64,000 bases of DNA from Rhodococcus yananensis. GTDB taxonomy: Bacteria > Actinomycetota > Actinomycetes > Mycobacteriales > Mycobacteriaceae. A program made the translations under genes and the position numbers. Shown here piece by piece: positions 56,109-64,000 of the stretch. The DNA lies in NCBI RefSeq assembly GCF_020515525.1, contig NZ_JAIYEP010000007.1:1-64000 (forward strand), written 5' to 3'. Under the pieces are notes generated by a model. The model did not search any database. It was not told where the DNA came from and saw only the letters and a list, made by a program, of their open reading frames with translations. How positions within the stretch are numbered: the stretch's first letter is position 1; every line of letters starts with the position of its first letter.

Positions 56109-57707
56109 TTACTGCGGGACCATCCATGAGAGCACGGGTGTCGTCTGCAACCACACCAGAATCGCGAACACGGCGAGCATACCGACACTGATGGGCGCGA
56201 GTCTGCGCATCAGCACCCGGTCGCTGCCGCCCACCCCCTGCACGGACGACACCAACGCCAGGTTCTGCAACGCGATCGGGGTGCCCGCGGTACCGCCGGT
56301 CATGTTGCCCGCGACCAGTACCGTCGACGGCAGTCCCGCCTGCTGCGCCGCCGACACCTGCACACTGCCGAACATCGCGTTCGACGCGGTGTTCGACCCG
56401 GTCACGACCACACCGAGCCAGCCGAGCACCGGAGAGAGCAACGCGAACCCCGCGCCGGCACCCGCCAGGAACTGACCTATCGTCGCGGTCTGCCCCGACA
56501 GGTTCATCGTGTAGGCGAGAGCCAGCACCGACGTGACCGTCGCGAACGACCACCGCAGCTGCACGACCGACGCCGTGAAGCATCGCACCGCATCGCCCGA
56601 CGCCACCTTCAACAGCGCGATCGACAGCAACGCCGCCACGAACACCAGCGTGCCCGGCGCCGTGAGCAGGCTCAGCGTGAACGTCTCCGTGGGCGGCACC
56701 GCGCCGGATTCGGTGACCACGTCCACGCCGGGCCAGGCGAACGAGAACGTCGCCTTCGCCAGCAACGATTCGACCGGACCGATGCGGCTGATCAGGAACA
56801 CCACGACGATCAACGCGTAGGGAACGAACGCCTCGACGGTGCGGCGGACGCCGTCGGGGGCATGCTCGGGGACCCGTCGTTCCGCGTCCGCCCGCGGCGA
56901 CCAGAACCTCAGCAGGAACATCAGCGCGAGCAACCCGGCCGCGGCCCCGGCGATGTTGCTCAGACCCACCACGAACCAGGTCGCACACACGAACTGGCCG
57001 ACGGCGAACGCGAACCCGACGACGACCGCCGCCGGCCACGTCCGCCGCAGCCCGTCGCGCCCACCGACGATCGCGACCAGCACCAACGGTACGAACACCG
57101 CGATCAGGCACACCTGCCGGGCGACCATCGGGCCGATCTCGTCGATCGGCAGCGACGACACCTTCGACATCGTCAGCATCGGGGTGCCCATGACACCGAG
57201 CGGTGTACCGACCGCGTTCGCGACCAGTGCGGCTGCGGCCGCGCGGACCGGAGCCACTCCGGCACCGACGAGCACGACAGTCGCCACCACGATCGGGGTG
57301 CCGAATCCCGCGACCGCCTCGAGCAGCGCACCGAACAGGAACGCGATGACGATCGTGAGGATGCTGTGGTCCGGGGAGATCCGTGCGAACGCGCGGGTCA
57401 GCACGTCGAAGTGGCCGGACTCCACGGTCAGGCGGTACACGAACACCGCCGACACGACGGTCCACATGATCGGGAATACACCGAACACGGCGCCCTCCAG
57501 ACCCGCGCTGAGAGCGGACGTCACCGGCATCGAGTACACGGTGACCGCGACGAGCAGCGACACACCGACCGCGACGAGCGCCGCGAGCCACGGTTTGACG
57601 CGGAACACGACGAGCAGCACGAGCATCGCCAGCAGCGGCAGCACCGCGACCGCGGCCGACCAGGCGAGGGACTCCGCGACGGGGGCGAGGGGTTGGACGA
57701 ACGTCAC
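56109..57707 (-). CDS. lldP: L-lactate permease (LldP/LctP family)
   Basis: A 532-residue transporter with about 12-14 hydrophobic segments. Family signatures include LFGALLEAVAGFGTPIVV, VANAVGTPLGVMG and VVTGSNTASNAMFGSVQ. It takes up L-lactate or glycolate with protons. The frame extends 56 codons into the HIT gene, but the GTG four bases after that gene's stop gives the conserved length. No lactate dehydrogenase is next to it. Confidence 0.9.
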   Translation of the reverse strand: MTFVQPLAPVAESLAWSAAVAVLPLLAMLVLLVVFRVKPWLAALVAVGVSLLVAVTVYSMPVTSALSAGLEGAVFGVFPIMWTVVSAVFVYRLTVESGHFDVLTRAFARISPDHSILTIVIAFLFGALLEAVAGFGTPIVVATVVLVGAGVAPVRAAAAALVANAVGTPLGVMGTPMLTMSKVSSLPIDEIGPMVARQVCLIAVFVPLVLVAIVGGRDGLRRTWPAAVVVGFAFAVGQFVCATWFVVGLSNIAGAAAGLLALMFLLRFWSPRADAERRVPEHAPDGVRRTVEAFVPYALIVVVFLISRIGPVESLLAKATFSFAWPGVDVVTESGAVPPTETFTLSLLTAPGTLVFVAALLSIALLKVASGDAVRCFTASVVQLRWSFATVTSVLALAYTMNLSGQTATIGQFLAGAGAGFALLSPVLGWLGVVVTGSNTASNAMFGSVQVSAAQQAGLPSTVLVAGNMTGGTAGTPIALQNLALVSSVQGVGGSDRVLMRRLAPISVGMLAVFAILVWLQTTPVLSWMVPQ

Positions 57708-57711
57708 GAGC

Positions 57712-58140
57712 TCACACCTGTCCCGGGCCGAGCACAGACCGGATCGCCGCCGCGGTGCCGTCGAGCACCGTGCGGTTCGGTGTACGAGGATGTGCGCGCA
57801 GACCGAACCCGTCTCCGGTGGTGCGGGGGACGACGTGCAGGTGCACGTGGAAGACCTCCTGCCCCGCCGCGACACCGTCGGCCAGGAAGAGGTTCACGCC
57901 GTCGACCGGCAGATCCGAGGAACGCAGCGCCACCGCGATACGCCGACCGGCGTCGAACACCGCGTTCCCGGCCGCCGGGTCGAGTTCGGCGAGACCGGAT
58001 GCGTGCCGCTTCGGTACGACCAGCAGATGCCCCGCGGTGAAGGGCCTGATGTCCAGGAAGGCGAGCACATCGGGTTCGTCGAGGACGACGCTGGCCGGTG
58101 CCTCGCCGGCCACGATGCCGCAGAAGATGCAGTCGTTCAC
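57712..58140 (-). CDS. HIT-family nucleotide hydrolase
   Basis: A 142-residue histidine-triad protein. Seen: the N-terminal CIFCGIVAGEAPAS with a possible zinc-binding CxxC, KRHASGLAEL and the triad HVHLHVV. Such proteins hydrolyse nucleoside phosphoramidates or dinucleotides. GTG start. It is immediately upstream of the lactate permease gene, four bases apart, so probably one transcript. Confidence 0.93.
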   Translation of the reverse strand: MNDCIFCGIVAGEAPASVVLDEPDVLAFLDIRPFTAGHLLVVPKRHASGLAELDPAAGNAVFDAGRRIAVALRSSDLPVDGVNLFLADGVAAGQEVFHVHLHVVPRTTGDGFGLRAHPRTPNRTVLDGTAAAIRSVLGPGQV

Positions 58141-58182
58141 ATAGCTCAGGATCTCACGGACGGCGCGGTGCCCCGCACCCCG

Positions 58183-58797
58183 CTAGGCGTCGATGACGTG
58201 AGCGCGCGCGGTGTCCAGCATCCGCAACAGTTCCGACTGCACCACCGGACGGTCCCGCTGCGGATCATCGCTGTGCGCGAGGTAGAGCATGGCTTCCTCG
58301 ACGGCCGCGACCAGCAGGTGCGCGAGCACCGACGAGCGCACCGACGACTCCGTGTACGACCGGTCCTGCGTCGCCAGCATCCGTTCGATGCTCCGCAACG
58401 TCGAATCCCTGTGCGATTCGCGCACTTCGGCCCAGCCGAGCACCGCAGGTGCCTCGATCAGGACGAGACGGCGGGTGGCCTGATCGTTGACGACGTCGAG
58501 CGAGGCGAGGACCGCCGCAGTGAACGCCGCCCACGGATCGTCGATCGGTTCGTCGGGGACCAGCGTGGACTCCGCTTCCTTCTGCAGGTGCTCGATCACC
58601 CCGCGGAACAGCTCACGCTTGTTCGCGAAGTGGTGGTAGAGCGCGCCGCGGGTCACACCCGCGACCGCGACGATCTCCTCCGTCGCGGCCTCCGCGTACC
58701 CGTCCCTGACGAATACCTCCAGGGCGGCCTCGAGCAGCGCCGTGCGTGTGCGCGCCGCATCCCGAATCCGCCCGTTGTTCGTCGTCTTCTCCGACAA
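58183..58797 (-). CDS. TetR-family regulator
   Basis: A 204-residue TetR protein with the helix-turn-helix ATEEIVAVAGVTRGALYHHFANKRELF near residues 38-65 and a helical ligand domain. The TTG start has GGAGAG five bases upstream; no better start exists. It lies between purB and the HIT gene. Target unknown. Confidence 0.88.
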   Translation of the reverse strand: MSEKTTNNGRIRDAARTRTALLEAALEVFVRDGYAEAATEEIVAVAGVTRGALYHHFANKRELFRGVIEHLQKEAESTLVPDEPIDDPWAAFTAAVLASLDVVNDQATRRLVLIEAPAVLGWAEVRESHRDSTLRSIERMLATQDRSYTESSVRSSVLAHLLVAAVEEAMLYLAHSDDPQRDRPVVQSELLRMLDTARAHVIDA

Positions 58798-58870
58798 CTT
58801 CTCTCCCCTGCTCTAGTACTGCTACCCCCATCGAAAAACGTGTCCCCTCGGCAGCCGACTCGGTCGTCCT

Positions 58871-60292
58871 CTACAGGATCGGTGCCGGGGAATACTGCGC
58901 GGCCTCCGGGTTGCGGGCCACGAGGTCTTCCACGGCCGCGACCACCGACGCGACCTGTGCCTCGGCGGCACCGATGAACGCGGACCGGTCGGCGAGTGCG
59001 GCGTCGAGCGCGGCACGGTCGAGCGGCAGTCGCGCGTCGGCCGCGAGACGGTCGAGCAGATCCGGTTCGCGTCCCTCCTCGCGCATCGCCAGCGCGACGG
59101 CGACGGCATGCTCCTTGATCGCTTCGTGCGCCGTCTCACGCCCCACACCGGCGCGCACCGCGGCCATCAGCACCTTCGTGGTCGCGAGGAAGGGCAGGTA
59201 GCGAACCAACTCCTTCTCGATCACCGCCGGATACGCACCGAACTCGGCGAGCACCGTCAGGAACGTCTCCATCTGTCCGTCGATCGCGAAGAACGCGTCG
59301 GGCAGCGCGACCCGGCGCACCACCGAACAGAAGACGTCGCCCTCGTTCCACTGGGCGCCGGCGAGTTCGGCGGCCATCGAGGCGTAGCCGCGCAACACGA
59401 CCTGCAGACCGTCGACGCGCTCGCACGAGCGGGTGTTCATCTTGTGGGGCATCGCCGACGAACCCACCTGACCCGGCTGGAACCCCTCGGTGACGAGTTC
59501 GTGCCCCGCCATCAGGCGAATCGTGTGCGCGAACGACGCGGGCCCCGCCCCGACCTGCACGAGCGCGGACAGCACGTCGTGGTCGAGGGACCGCGGATAC
59601 ACCTGGCCGACACTGGTGAGCACGTTCGCGAATCCGAGGTGGTCGGCGACCTTCTGCTCGAGCTGCGCGAGCTTGTCGGCGTCACCACCGAGCAGGTCCA
59701 GCATGTCCTGCGCGGTGCCCATCGGGCCCTTGATGCCACGCAGCGGATACCGGGCGATCAGTTCCTCCACGCGACGCAACGCGAAGAGCAGCTCGTCGGC
59801 GGCCGACGCGAACCGCTTCCCCAGAGTCGTGGCCTGCGCCGCGACGTTGTGCGAACGGCCCGCCATCACCGTCGCCGAGTACTCGGCGGCACGTTCGGCG
59901 AGGCGCGCCGCGATCGCCACCCCGTGAGCGTGCACGTGTTCGAGCGACCGCAGCACCTGCAGCTGCTCCACGTTCTCGGTCAGGTCACGGCTCGTCATGC
60001 CCTTGTGGACGTGTTCGTGACCGGCGAGAGCGTTGAATTCCTCGATGCGCGCCTTCACGTCGTGCCGGGTGACCCGTTCACGCGCGGCGATGGAGTCCAG
60101 ATCCACCCGGTCGACGACCCGCTCGTAGTCGGCGATCGCCTCCGCGGGCACGTCGATCCCGAGCTCGGCCTGCGCGCGCAGCACCGCGAGCCACAGTTGC
60201 CGTTCGAGCACGATCTTGTGCTCCGGCGACCACAGGTCCCTCAACGAAGGGCTGGCGTAGCGGGTGGCGAGGACGTTCGGGATGTGACTCAC
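58871..60292 (-). CDS. purB: Adenylosuccinate lyase
   Basis: A 473-residue fumarase/aspartase-superfamily lyase acting twice in purine synthesis (SAICAR and adenylosuccinate cleavage). Seen: HEHVHKGMTSRDLTENV, MAGRSHNVAAQATTLGKRF and the superfamily signature GSSAMPHKMNTRSCER. GTG start. In mycobacteria purB lies near purC; here they are about 48 kb apart. Confidence 0.97.
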   Translation of the reverse strand: MSHIPNVLATRYASPSLRDLWSPEHKIVLERQLWLAVLRAQAELGIDVPAEAIADYERVVDRVDLDSIAARERVTRHDVKARIEEFNALAGHEHVHKGMTSRDLTENVEQLQVLRSLEHVHAHGVAIAARLAERAAEYSATVMAGRSHNVAAQATTLGKRFASAADELLFALRRVEELIARYPLRGIKGPMGTAQDMLDLLGGDADKLAQLEQKVADHLGFANVLTSVGQVYPRSLDHDVLSALVQVGAGPASFAHTIRLMAGHELVTEGFQPGQVGSSAMPHKMNTRSCERVDGLQVVLRGYASMAAELAGAQWNEGDVFCSVVRRVALPDAFFAIDGQMETFLTVLAEFGAYPAVIEKELVRYLPFLATTKVLMAAVRAGVGRETAHEAIKEHAVAVALAMREEGREPDLLDRLAADARLPLDRAALDAALADRSAFIGAAEAQVASVVAAVEDLVARNPEAAQYSPAPIL

Positions 60293-60322
60293 AAAAGGTC
60301 AGTCTACGGTCCCGCAGTTCGA

Positions 60323-60934
60323 TCATTCGCAGGTAGGCGGGGCGACGCTCTCGACCATGTCGACGAGGATCCCCCGGGCGAGGCCGCGCGGGTCCGGATC
60401 CAGATCACCGAGCCCGTCGAGCACCGCACCGTCGACGATCGCGACGATCCGGCGCAACTGGGGGACGTGCGCGGCACGGCCGCACCGTTCGAGCAGTTCG
60501 GCGAGCAACGCGTCGATCTCCTCGCGCATCCGCAACCGGACGTCGCGCAGTTCGGGGTGTCGCGCCGCCGCCACCCACCGCTCGTACCGGGAGATCAACC
60601 GCTCCCGGTCGGTGTCCCCGACCCCGCGCGGACCGATCAGCAGGTCGACGATCAGGTCCGCGGTCGACTCCACGCCGCGCGGCCCCTCCGGCACCTCGTC
60701 GACCCGTTCCCTCATCACGTCGAGTTCCCGCACCGTGTTGAGGTGCACGGCGCACGTGATCAGGTCCTCGAGCGAATCGAAGTAGTAGGTCGTGGAGGCG
60801 AGGGGCAATCCCGCCCGCGACGCCACGGCACGATGCCGAACCGCGTCGATCCCGCTTTCGAGGACGATGTCGGCCGCCGCTTCGACCAGCGCCCTGCGGC
60901 GCCGCTCGCCCTTCGGGGTCGCAGCTGTCGACAT
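60323..60934 (-). CDS. TetR-family regulator
   Basis: A 203-residue TetR protein; the DNA-binding segment reads AVRHRAVASRAGLPLASTTYYFDSLEDLI. The ATG at 60934 with GGGGGA directly before it lies inside a dyad, so the start overlaps its own likely operator. It is divergent from cholesterol oxidase, a plausible target together with itself. Confidence 0.9.
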   Translation of the reverse strand: MSTAATPKGERRRRALVEAAADIVLESGIDAVRHRAVASRAGLPLASTTYYFDSLEDLITCAVHLNTVRELDVMRERVDEVPEGPRGVESTADLIVDLLIGPRGVGDTDRERLISRYERWVAAARHPELRDVRLRMREEIDALLAELLERCGRAAHVPQLRRIVAIVDGAVLDGLGDLDPDPRGLARGILVDMVESVAPPTCE

Positions 60935-60949
60935 TCCCCCATGTTGACA
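60926..60949. promoter_or_regulatory. Candidate TetR operator over the regulator start codon
   Basis: TGTCGACAT (60926-60934) and ATGTTGACA (60941-60949) form an inverted repeat with eight of nine pairs and a six-base spacer. It covers the regulator's start codon, which suits autorepression, and faces the divergent cholesterol oxidase gene. Confidence 0.5.
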
Positions 60950-61078
60950 GCCGACGCACCCCACCACGGTCGAACGGCCGGACATACCGCCCGGTACCAT
61001 GAGCGCGCTGAGGGGGAGTCACGGGGGCCGGGGCGCGTGATCCTCGTTCGTGTCGAGTGTGATCGGAGCGGAACGTAT

Positions 61079-62704
61079 ATGAGGCGTCGTCGGTTCCTGC
61101 AGGCATCCGCGTTGGGTGCCACCGTAGCTGCGGTCGGTGTTCCGGGGGTCGGTGTCCCGGTGGCGTCGGCACTGCCCGTCGGGGTGGACGAATACCGCCG
61201 GATGGTCCCGGAGTTGTTCGCCGAGCCTCCCGCGGCGCCGTCGCACTCGGACGCGATCGTCATCGGTTCGGGTTTCGGTGCGAGCGTCGCAGCGCTGCGT
61301 CTCGCCGAGTCGGGGACGCAGGTCACCGTCCTCGAACGCGGCCTGCGCTGGCCGCGCGACCCGCACCGCGAGATCTTCACGACCGACCTGCTCGCCGACG
61401 GTCGCGGCTACTATCACCGCACCTCCTTCACCGGCCCCACCGGCATTCCCGTGGTGTGCGACGACTTCGCCGGTGTCCTCGACGTCACCGACTATCCGAA
61501 CATGTCCGTGTGGCGCGGCGCCGCCGTCGGCGGCGGTTCGATCGTCTTCACGGGTGTGATGATCGCTCCCGAACAACGATTCTTCGAGCGGGTGTTCGGT
61601 GACCGCCTGAACTACGAGGAGATGACCTCCACGTGGTATCCGAAGGTGCGGTCGATGCTGCGACTCGACGCGATGCCCGACGACGTCTACCACGCCGCCG
61701 AGTTCACACACTCACGCCGCTGGGACGACGACGCCCGCGCCGCCGGATACACCCCGCACCGCATCGACGGGATCTGGGACTGGGACGTGGTGCGCGCCGA
61801 ACTCGCCGGGTCGGTGCGCCGCTCCGCAGTCGCCGGAGAGAGCAACCTCGGCAACTCGAACGGCGCGAAGTTCGACCTGACGCAGAACTACATCCCCGCG
61901 GCCGAGGCCACCGGGCGTGCCGTCGTCTGCCATGCGCATCGGGTGACGGCGATCGGGCAGGACGGTGACCGGTACTGGGTCGAGGTCGACGTCGTCGACC
62001 CCGTCGGCACCGTGTTGCGCACACAGACCCTCACCTGCGACCGACTGGTGCTCGGCGCCGGGTCGGTCGGCACCACCGAACTGTTGGTCAAGGCGCGGCA
62101 CACCGGTTCCCTGGCGAATCTCGACGAGCGTGTCGGGCGGGGCTGGGGCACCAACGGCGATGCCGTGCTGGTGCGGTCGTTCGCGCTCACCGAGGGCTTC
62201 ACCGGCGACCAGGGCGCACCCTCCGCGTCGCGGATCGTCGACGAGTCGGGGTTGCCGCTCAGCCTGGAGAACTGGTTCGTCGCCGGCACCGCGAAGGACG
62301 TCGCGATGCTCGCGTCGCTCGGGATGACGATGGATCCCACCCGCGGCGACATCACGTACGACCCGGTCGCCGACCGCGGCGTCGTGAACTGGCCGGCAGG
62401 CGGCCAGCAGGCCTCCGTCGACGCGCTCCGCGCCGTGCAGAACAGGATGGCCCGCGCCGGCGGTACCGTTCCCGGCGCCGAACCGCTCGCCCCCGACGTC
62501 AACGCCTCGTTCACCGCGCACCCGCTCGGCGGTGCGGTGCTCGGGGACGCCACCGACGGATACGGCCGGGTGCACGGTCATCGCGGCCTGTATGTGGTCG
62601 ACGGGGCATTGATCCCGGGCAGCACCGGAACCGTGAACCCGTCGCTGACCATCGCGGCTCTCGCCGAACGCAACATCGCGCGGATCATCTCCTCCGGCAA
62701 TTGA
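61079..62704 (+). CDS. choD: Cholesterol oxidase (GMC-type, Tat-exported)
   Basis: A 541-residue FAD enzyme that oxidises cholesterol to cholest-5-en-3-one and isomerises it to cholest-4-en-3-one. A twin-arginine signal (RRRRFLQAS) leads to an AXA-type cleavage near residue 30. FAD site IGSGFGASVAALRLAESG, active-site histidine in TAHPLGGAV and asparagine in TVNPSLTIA are visible. ATG with GGAGCGG upstream. Length and signal match rhodococcal cholesterol oxidases. Divergent from TetR. Confidence 0.93.
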   Translation: MRRRRFLQASALGATVAAVGVPGVGVPVASALPVGVDEYRRMVPELFAEPPAAPSHSDAIVIGSGFGASVAALRLAESGTQVTVLERGLRWPRDPHREIFTTDLLADGRGYYHRTSFTGPTGIPVVCDDFAGVLDVTDYPNMSVWRGAAVGGGSIVFTGVMIAPEQRFFERVFGDRLNYEEMTSTWYPKVRSMLRLDAMPDDVYHAAEFTHSRRWDDDARAAGYTPHRIDGIWDWDVVRAELAGSVRRSAVAGESNLGNSNGAKFDLTQNYIPAAEATGRAVVCHAHRVTAIGQDGDRYWVEVDVVDPVGTVLRTQTLTCDRLVLGAGSVGTTELLVKARHTGSLANLDERVGRGWGTNGDAVLVRSFALTEGFTGDQGAPSASRIVDESGLPLSLENWFVAGTAKDVAMLASLGMTMDPTRGDITYDPVADRGVVNWPAGGQQASVDALRAVQNRMARAGGTVPGAEPLAPDVNASFTAHPLGGAVLGDATDGYGRVHGHRGLYVVDGALIPGSTGTVNPSLTIAALAERNIARIISSGN

Positions 62705-62805
62705 CTCGGCATCGTCGAGTGGGCAGTCGCGAGCCGTTTCCCGGGGGATCCCGAAACCACGACTGCACGCTCGAGCCGACCCTCCCACCAGGAAGGACAA
62801 CGGAA

Positions 62806-63231
62806 TTGAGCGAGCTTCACAAGCCCGGACCGCCGGAGCCGCACGACCCGTCGCAGCCCACCGCCCGGTACCAGCGCTACCTGGAACCGGGTGAGTTGGA
62901 AGAACTCAATCGGCTGCGTGCGTGGCGCGAGCAGCAGGAACACGAGGACGCGCAACGCCGCGCGCACGAGCATCAGCGGGAACTGGCGCTGCAGGAGCAG
63001 CAGCGCCGGATCGCCGAGCAGCAGCGGCAACTCCACGCCCAGCAGGCGCAGCAGTTCGCGGCCCCGCAGTATCCTCCGCCACCCCAGTACGCGCCGATCC
63101 AGCAGGTGACCGTGCACACCACGCAGCGCGCGGACTGCCCGCACCTGCTGCACTTCGTCCTGACGCTGATCTCCTGCGGTCTGTGGCTCCCGATCTGGAT
63201 CATCCACGCGATCGTCGTCGCCTCACGCTGA
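62806..63231 (+). CDS. Q-rich coiled-coil protein with C-terminal membrane segment
   Basis: A 141-residue protein of unknown function. An N-terminal proline-rich part, a long glutamine/glutamate/arginine coiled coil (about 30-85), a PQYPPPPQYAP spacer and a C-terminal hydrophobic segment LHFVLTLISCGLWLPIWIIH. The last part is a common actinobacterial membrane motif. TTG start with AGGAAGGA nine bases upstream; the frame extends 35 codons further but without conservation. Confidence 0.75.
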   Translation: MSELHKPGPPEPHDPSQPTARYQRYLEPGELEELNRLRAWREQQEHEDAQRRAHEHQRELALQEQQRRIAEQQRQLHAQQAQQFAAPQYPPPPQYAPIQQVTVHTTQRADCPHLLHFVLTLISCGLWLPIWIIHAIVVASR

Positions 63232-63251
63232 CGGGTGCCGGTGCCGCCGGG

Positions 63252-64000
63252 TCAGCGCAGCGGCAACCACCCGGCGAGCCGGTCGAGGGCAGCGGTGACG
63301 TCCGCCGTCGAACCCGCGAACGACAGGCGCACGGTCTCGTCGCCGCGCACGGTGTCGAAGTCGATGCCCGGTGCGAGCGCGAGACCGGTGTCGTGCAGCA
63401 GCCGCGCGCACCACGCCGCCGACGTCTCGTCGCGCAGCAGGTGCGCGATGTCGGCGTACACGTAGAAGGCCCCGTCGGCGGGCGCGAGTTCCGTCAGACC
63501 GACGTCCTGCAGACCGGTCAGCAGCAGGTCGCGGTTGACCGCGTATCGCGCGACGTGCCCGTCGAGTTCGACGCGGGCTTCCGCACCGAACGCCTCGACC
63601 GCCGCGAACTGGGAGATCGACGGTGGACACACCGTCATGTTCGATGCCAGTCGCTGCAACGCGGGCCGCAGGTGTTCGGGGACGAGCATCCAGCCGAGCC
63701 GCCAACCCGTCATGGAGAAGTACTTCGACACCGATCCCACCACCACCGCGTTGCGCGAGGTCGCCCACGCCGTGGACGTCGCCGGCGAGCCGGGGGTGCC
63801 GAACTCGATGCCGTGGTAGATCTCGTCGGACACCAGCAGCGCGTCGTGCTCGTCGCACCAGCGGGCCAGCGCCGCGAGTTCGGCCGGGTCGATCATGGTG
63901 CCGGTGGGATTGGCGGGGCTGGCCACCACGACACCCGCCGGCGGCGAGTCCAACGCCTCGAGCATCGCGACCGTCGGCTGGTAGCGGGTGTCGGGCCCGC
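63252..64000 (-). CDS. PLP-dependent aminotransferase, class I/II (5' end outside window)
   Basis: The C-terminal 249 residues or so of a fold-type I aminotransferase, running off the right edge. Seen: VVASPANPTGTM, the PLP-binding aspartate region LLVSDEIYHGIEF, the catalytic lysine in VGSVSKYFSMTGWRLGW and the arginine in ETVRLSFAGS. An internal ATG gives a shorter ORF, but coding continues upstream to the edge (TRYQPTVAM precedes it). Substrate not readable. Converges on the Q-rich membrane protein gene. Confidence 0.93.
   Translation of the reverse strand, partial: GPDTRYQPTVAMLEALDSPPAGVVVASPANPTGTMIDPAELAALARWCDEHDALLVSDEIYHGIEFGTPGSPATSTAWATSRNAVVVGSVSKYFSMTGWRLGWMLVPEHLRPALQRLASNMTVCPPSISQFAAVEAFGAEARVELDGHVARYAVNRDLLLTGLQDVGLTELAPADGAFYVYADIAHLLRDETSAAWCARLLHDTGLALAPGIDFDTVRGDETVRLSFAGSTADVTAALDRLAGWLPLR

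Noticed and set aside
59108-61078. Upstream 657-codon extension of the cholesterol oxidase frame
   Set aside because: It is antisense to purB and the TetR gene, arginine-rich without homology, and the real protein starts at a Tat signal with a proper ribosome site at 61079.

Overview
The window is GC-rich DNA (roughly 70%) with strong third-position GC bias, GTG/TTG starts and mycolata-type genes. These include an encapsulin with a DyP peroxidase, a cholesterol oxidase, IdeR-type iron boxes and the purB/purC/oligopeptidase B neighbourhood. I read it as a chromosomal segment of a Mycobacteriales actinomycete, most likely Rhodococcus or a close relative. This comes from reading translated sequence; no database search was possible.

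Left flank (1-12.7 kb): a BluB-type nitroreductase, a glutathione peroxidase, a dicarboxylate transporter with a divergent sensor kinase/response regulator pair, an SRPBCC-like protein, an unusual siderophore-interacting protein fused to an O-methyltransferase-like domain, oligopeptidase B, purC, an EmrB/QacA-type MFS pump and a small unknown protein.

Centre (12.8-46 kb): a catecholate siderophore locus. It holds a second siderophore-interacting protein, a 3'-open alpha/beta hydrolase, an IS110-family element, an EntS-like exporter, a free aryl carrier protein, a 4,614-residue NRPS of three C-A-PCP-E modules, a ferric-siderophore binding lipoprotein, a second NRPS of about 2,589 residues (starter C-A-PCP-C-A-PCP-E), and entC-entA-entE for 2,3-dihydroxybenzoate synthesis and activation. 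Two palindromic iron boxes sit exactly where such promoters are expected. The simplest model is DHB loaded by EntE on the free carrier protein, passed to the EntF-like starter C domain of NRPS2, then to NRPS1, giving a DHB-capped pentapeptide with four epimerised positions. No thioesterase, isochorismatase or MbtH-like protein is visible in the window.

Right flank (44-64 kb): a MarR-regulated ABC exporter, an NTF2-like protein, a cysQ-cysD-cysNC sulfate-activation operon, a TetR/MFS pair with two clear operators, a truncated DUF218 gene, an AlkB-like dioxygenase, the encapsulin/DyP nanocompartment, a lactate permease, an HIT protein, two further TetR regulators, purB, cholesterol oxidase, a Q-rich membrane protein and a partial aminotransferase. 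purB and purC, which lie close together in Mycobacterium tuberculosis, are about 48 kb apart here, so the siderophore and accessory genes occupy the space between two parts of a conserved neighbourhood.
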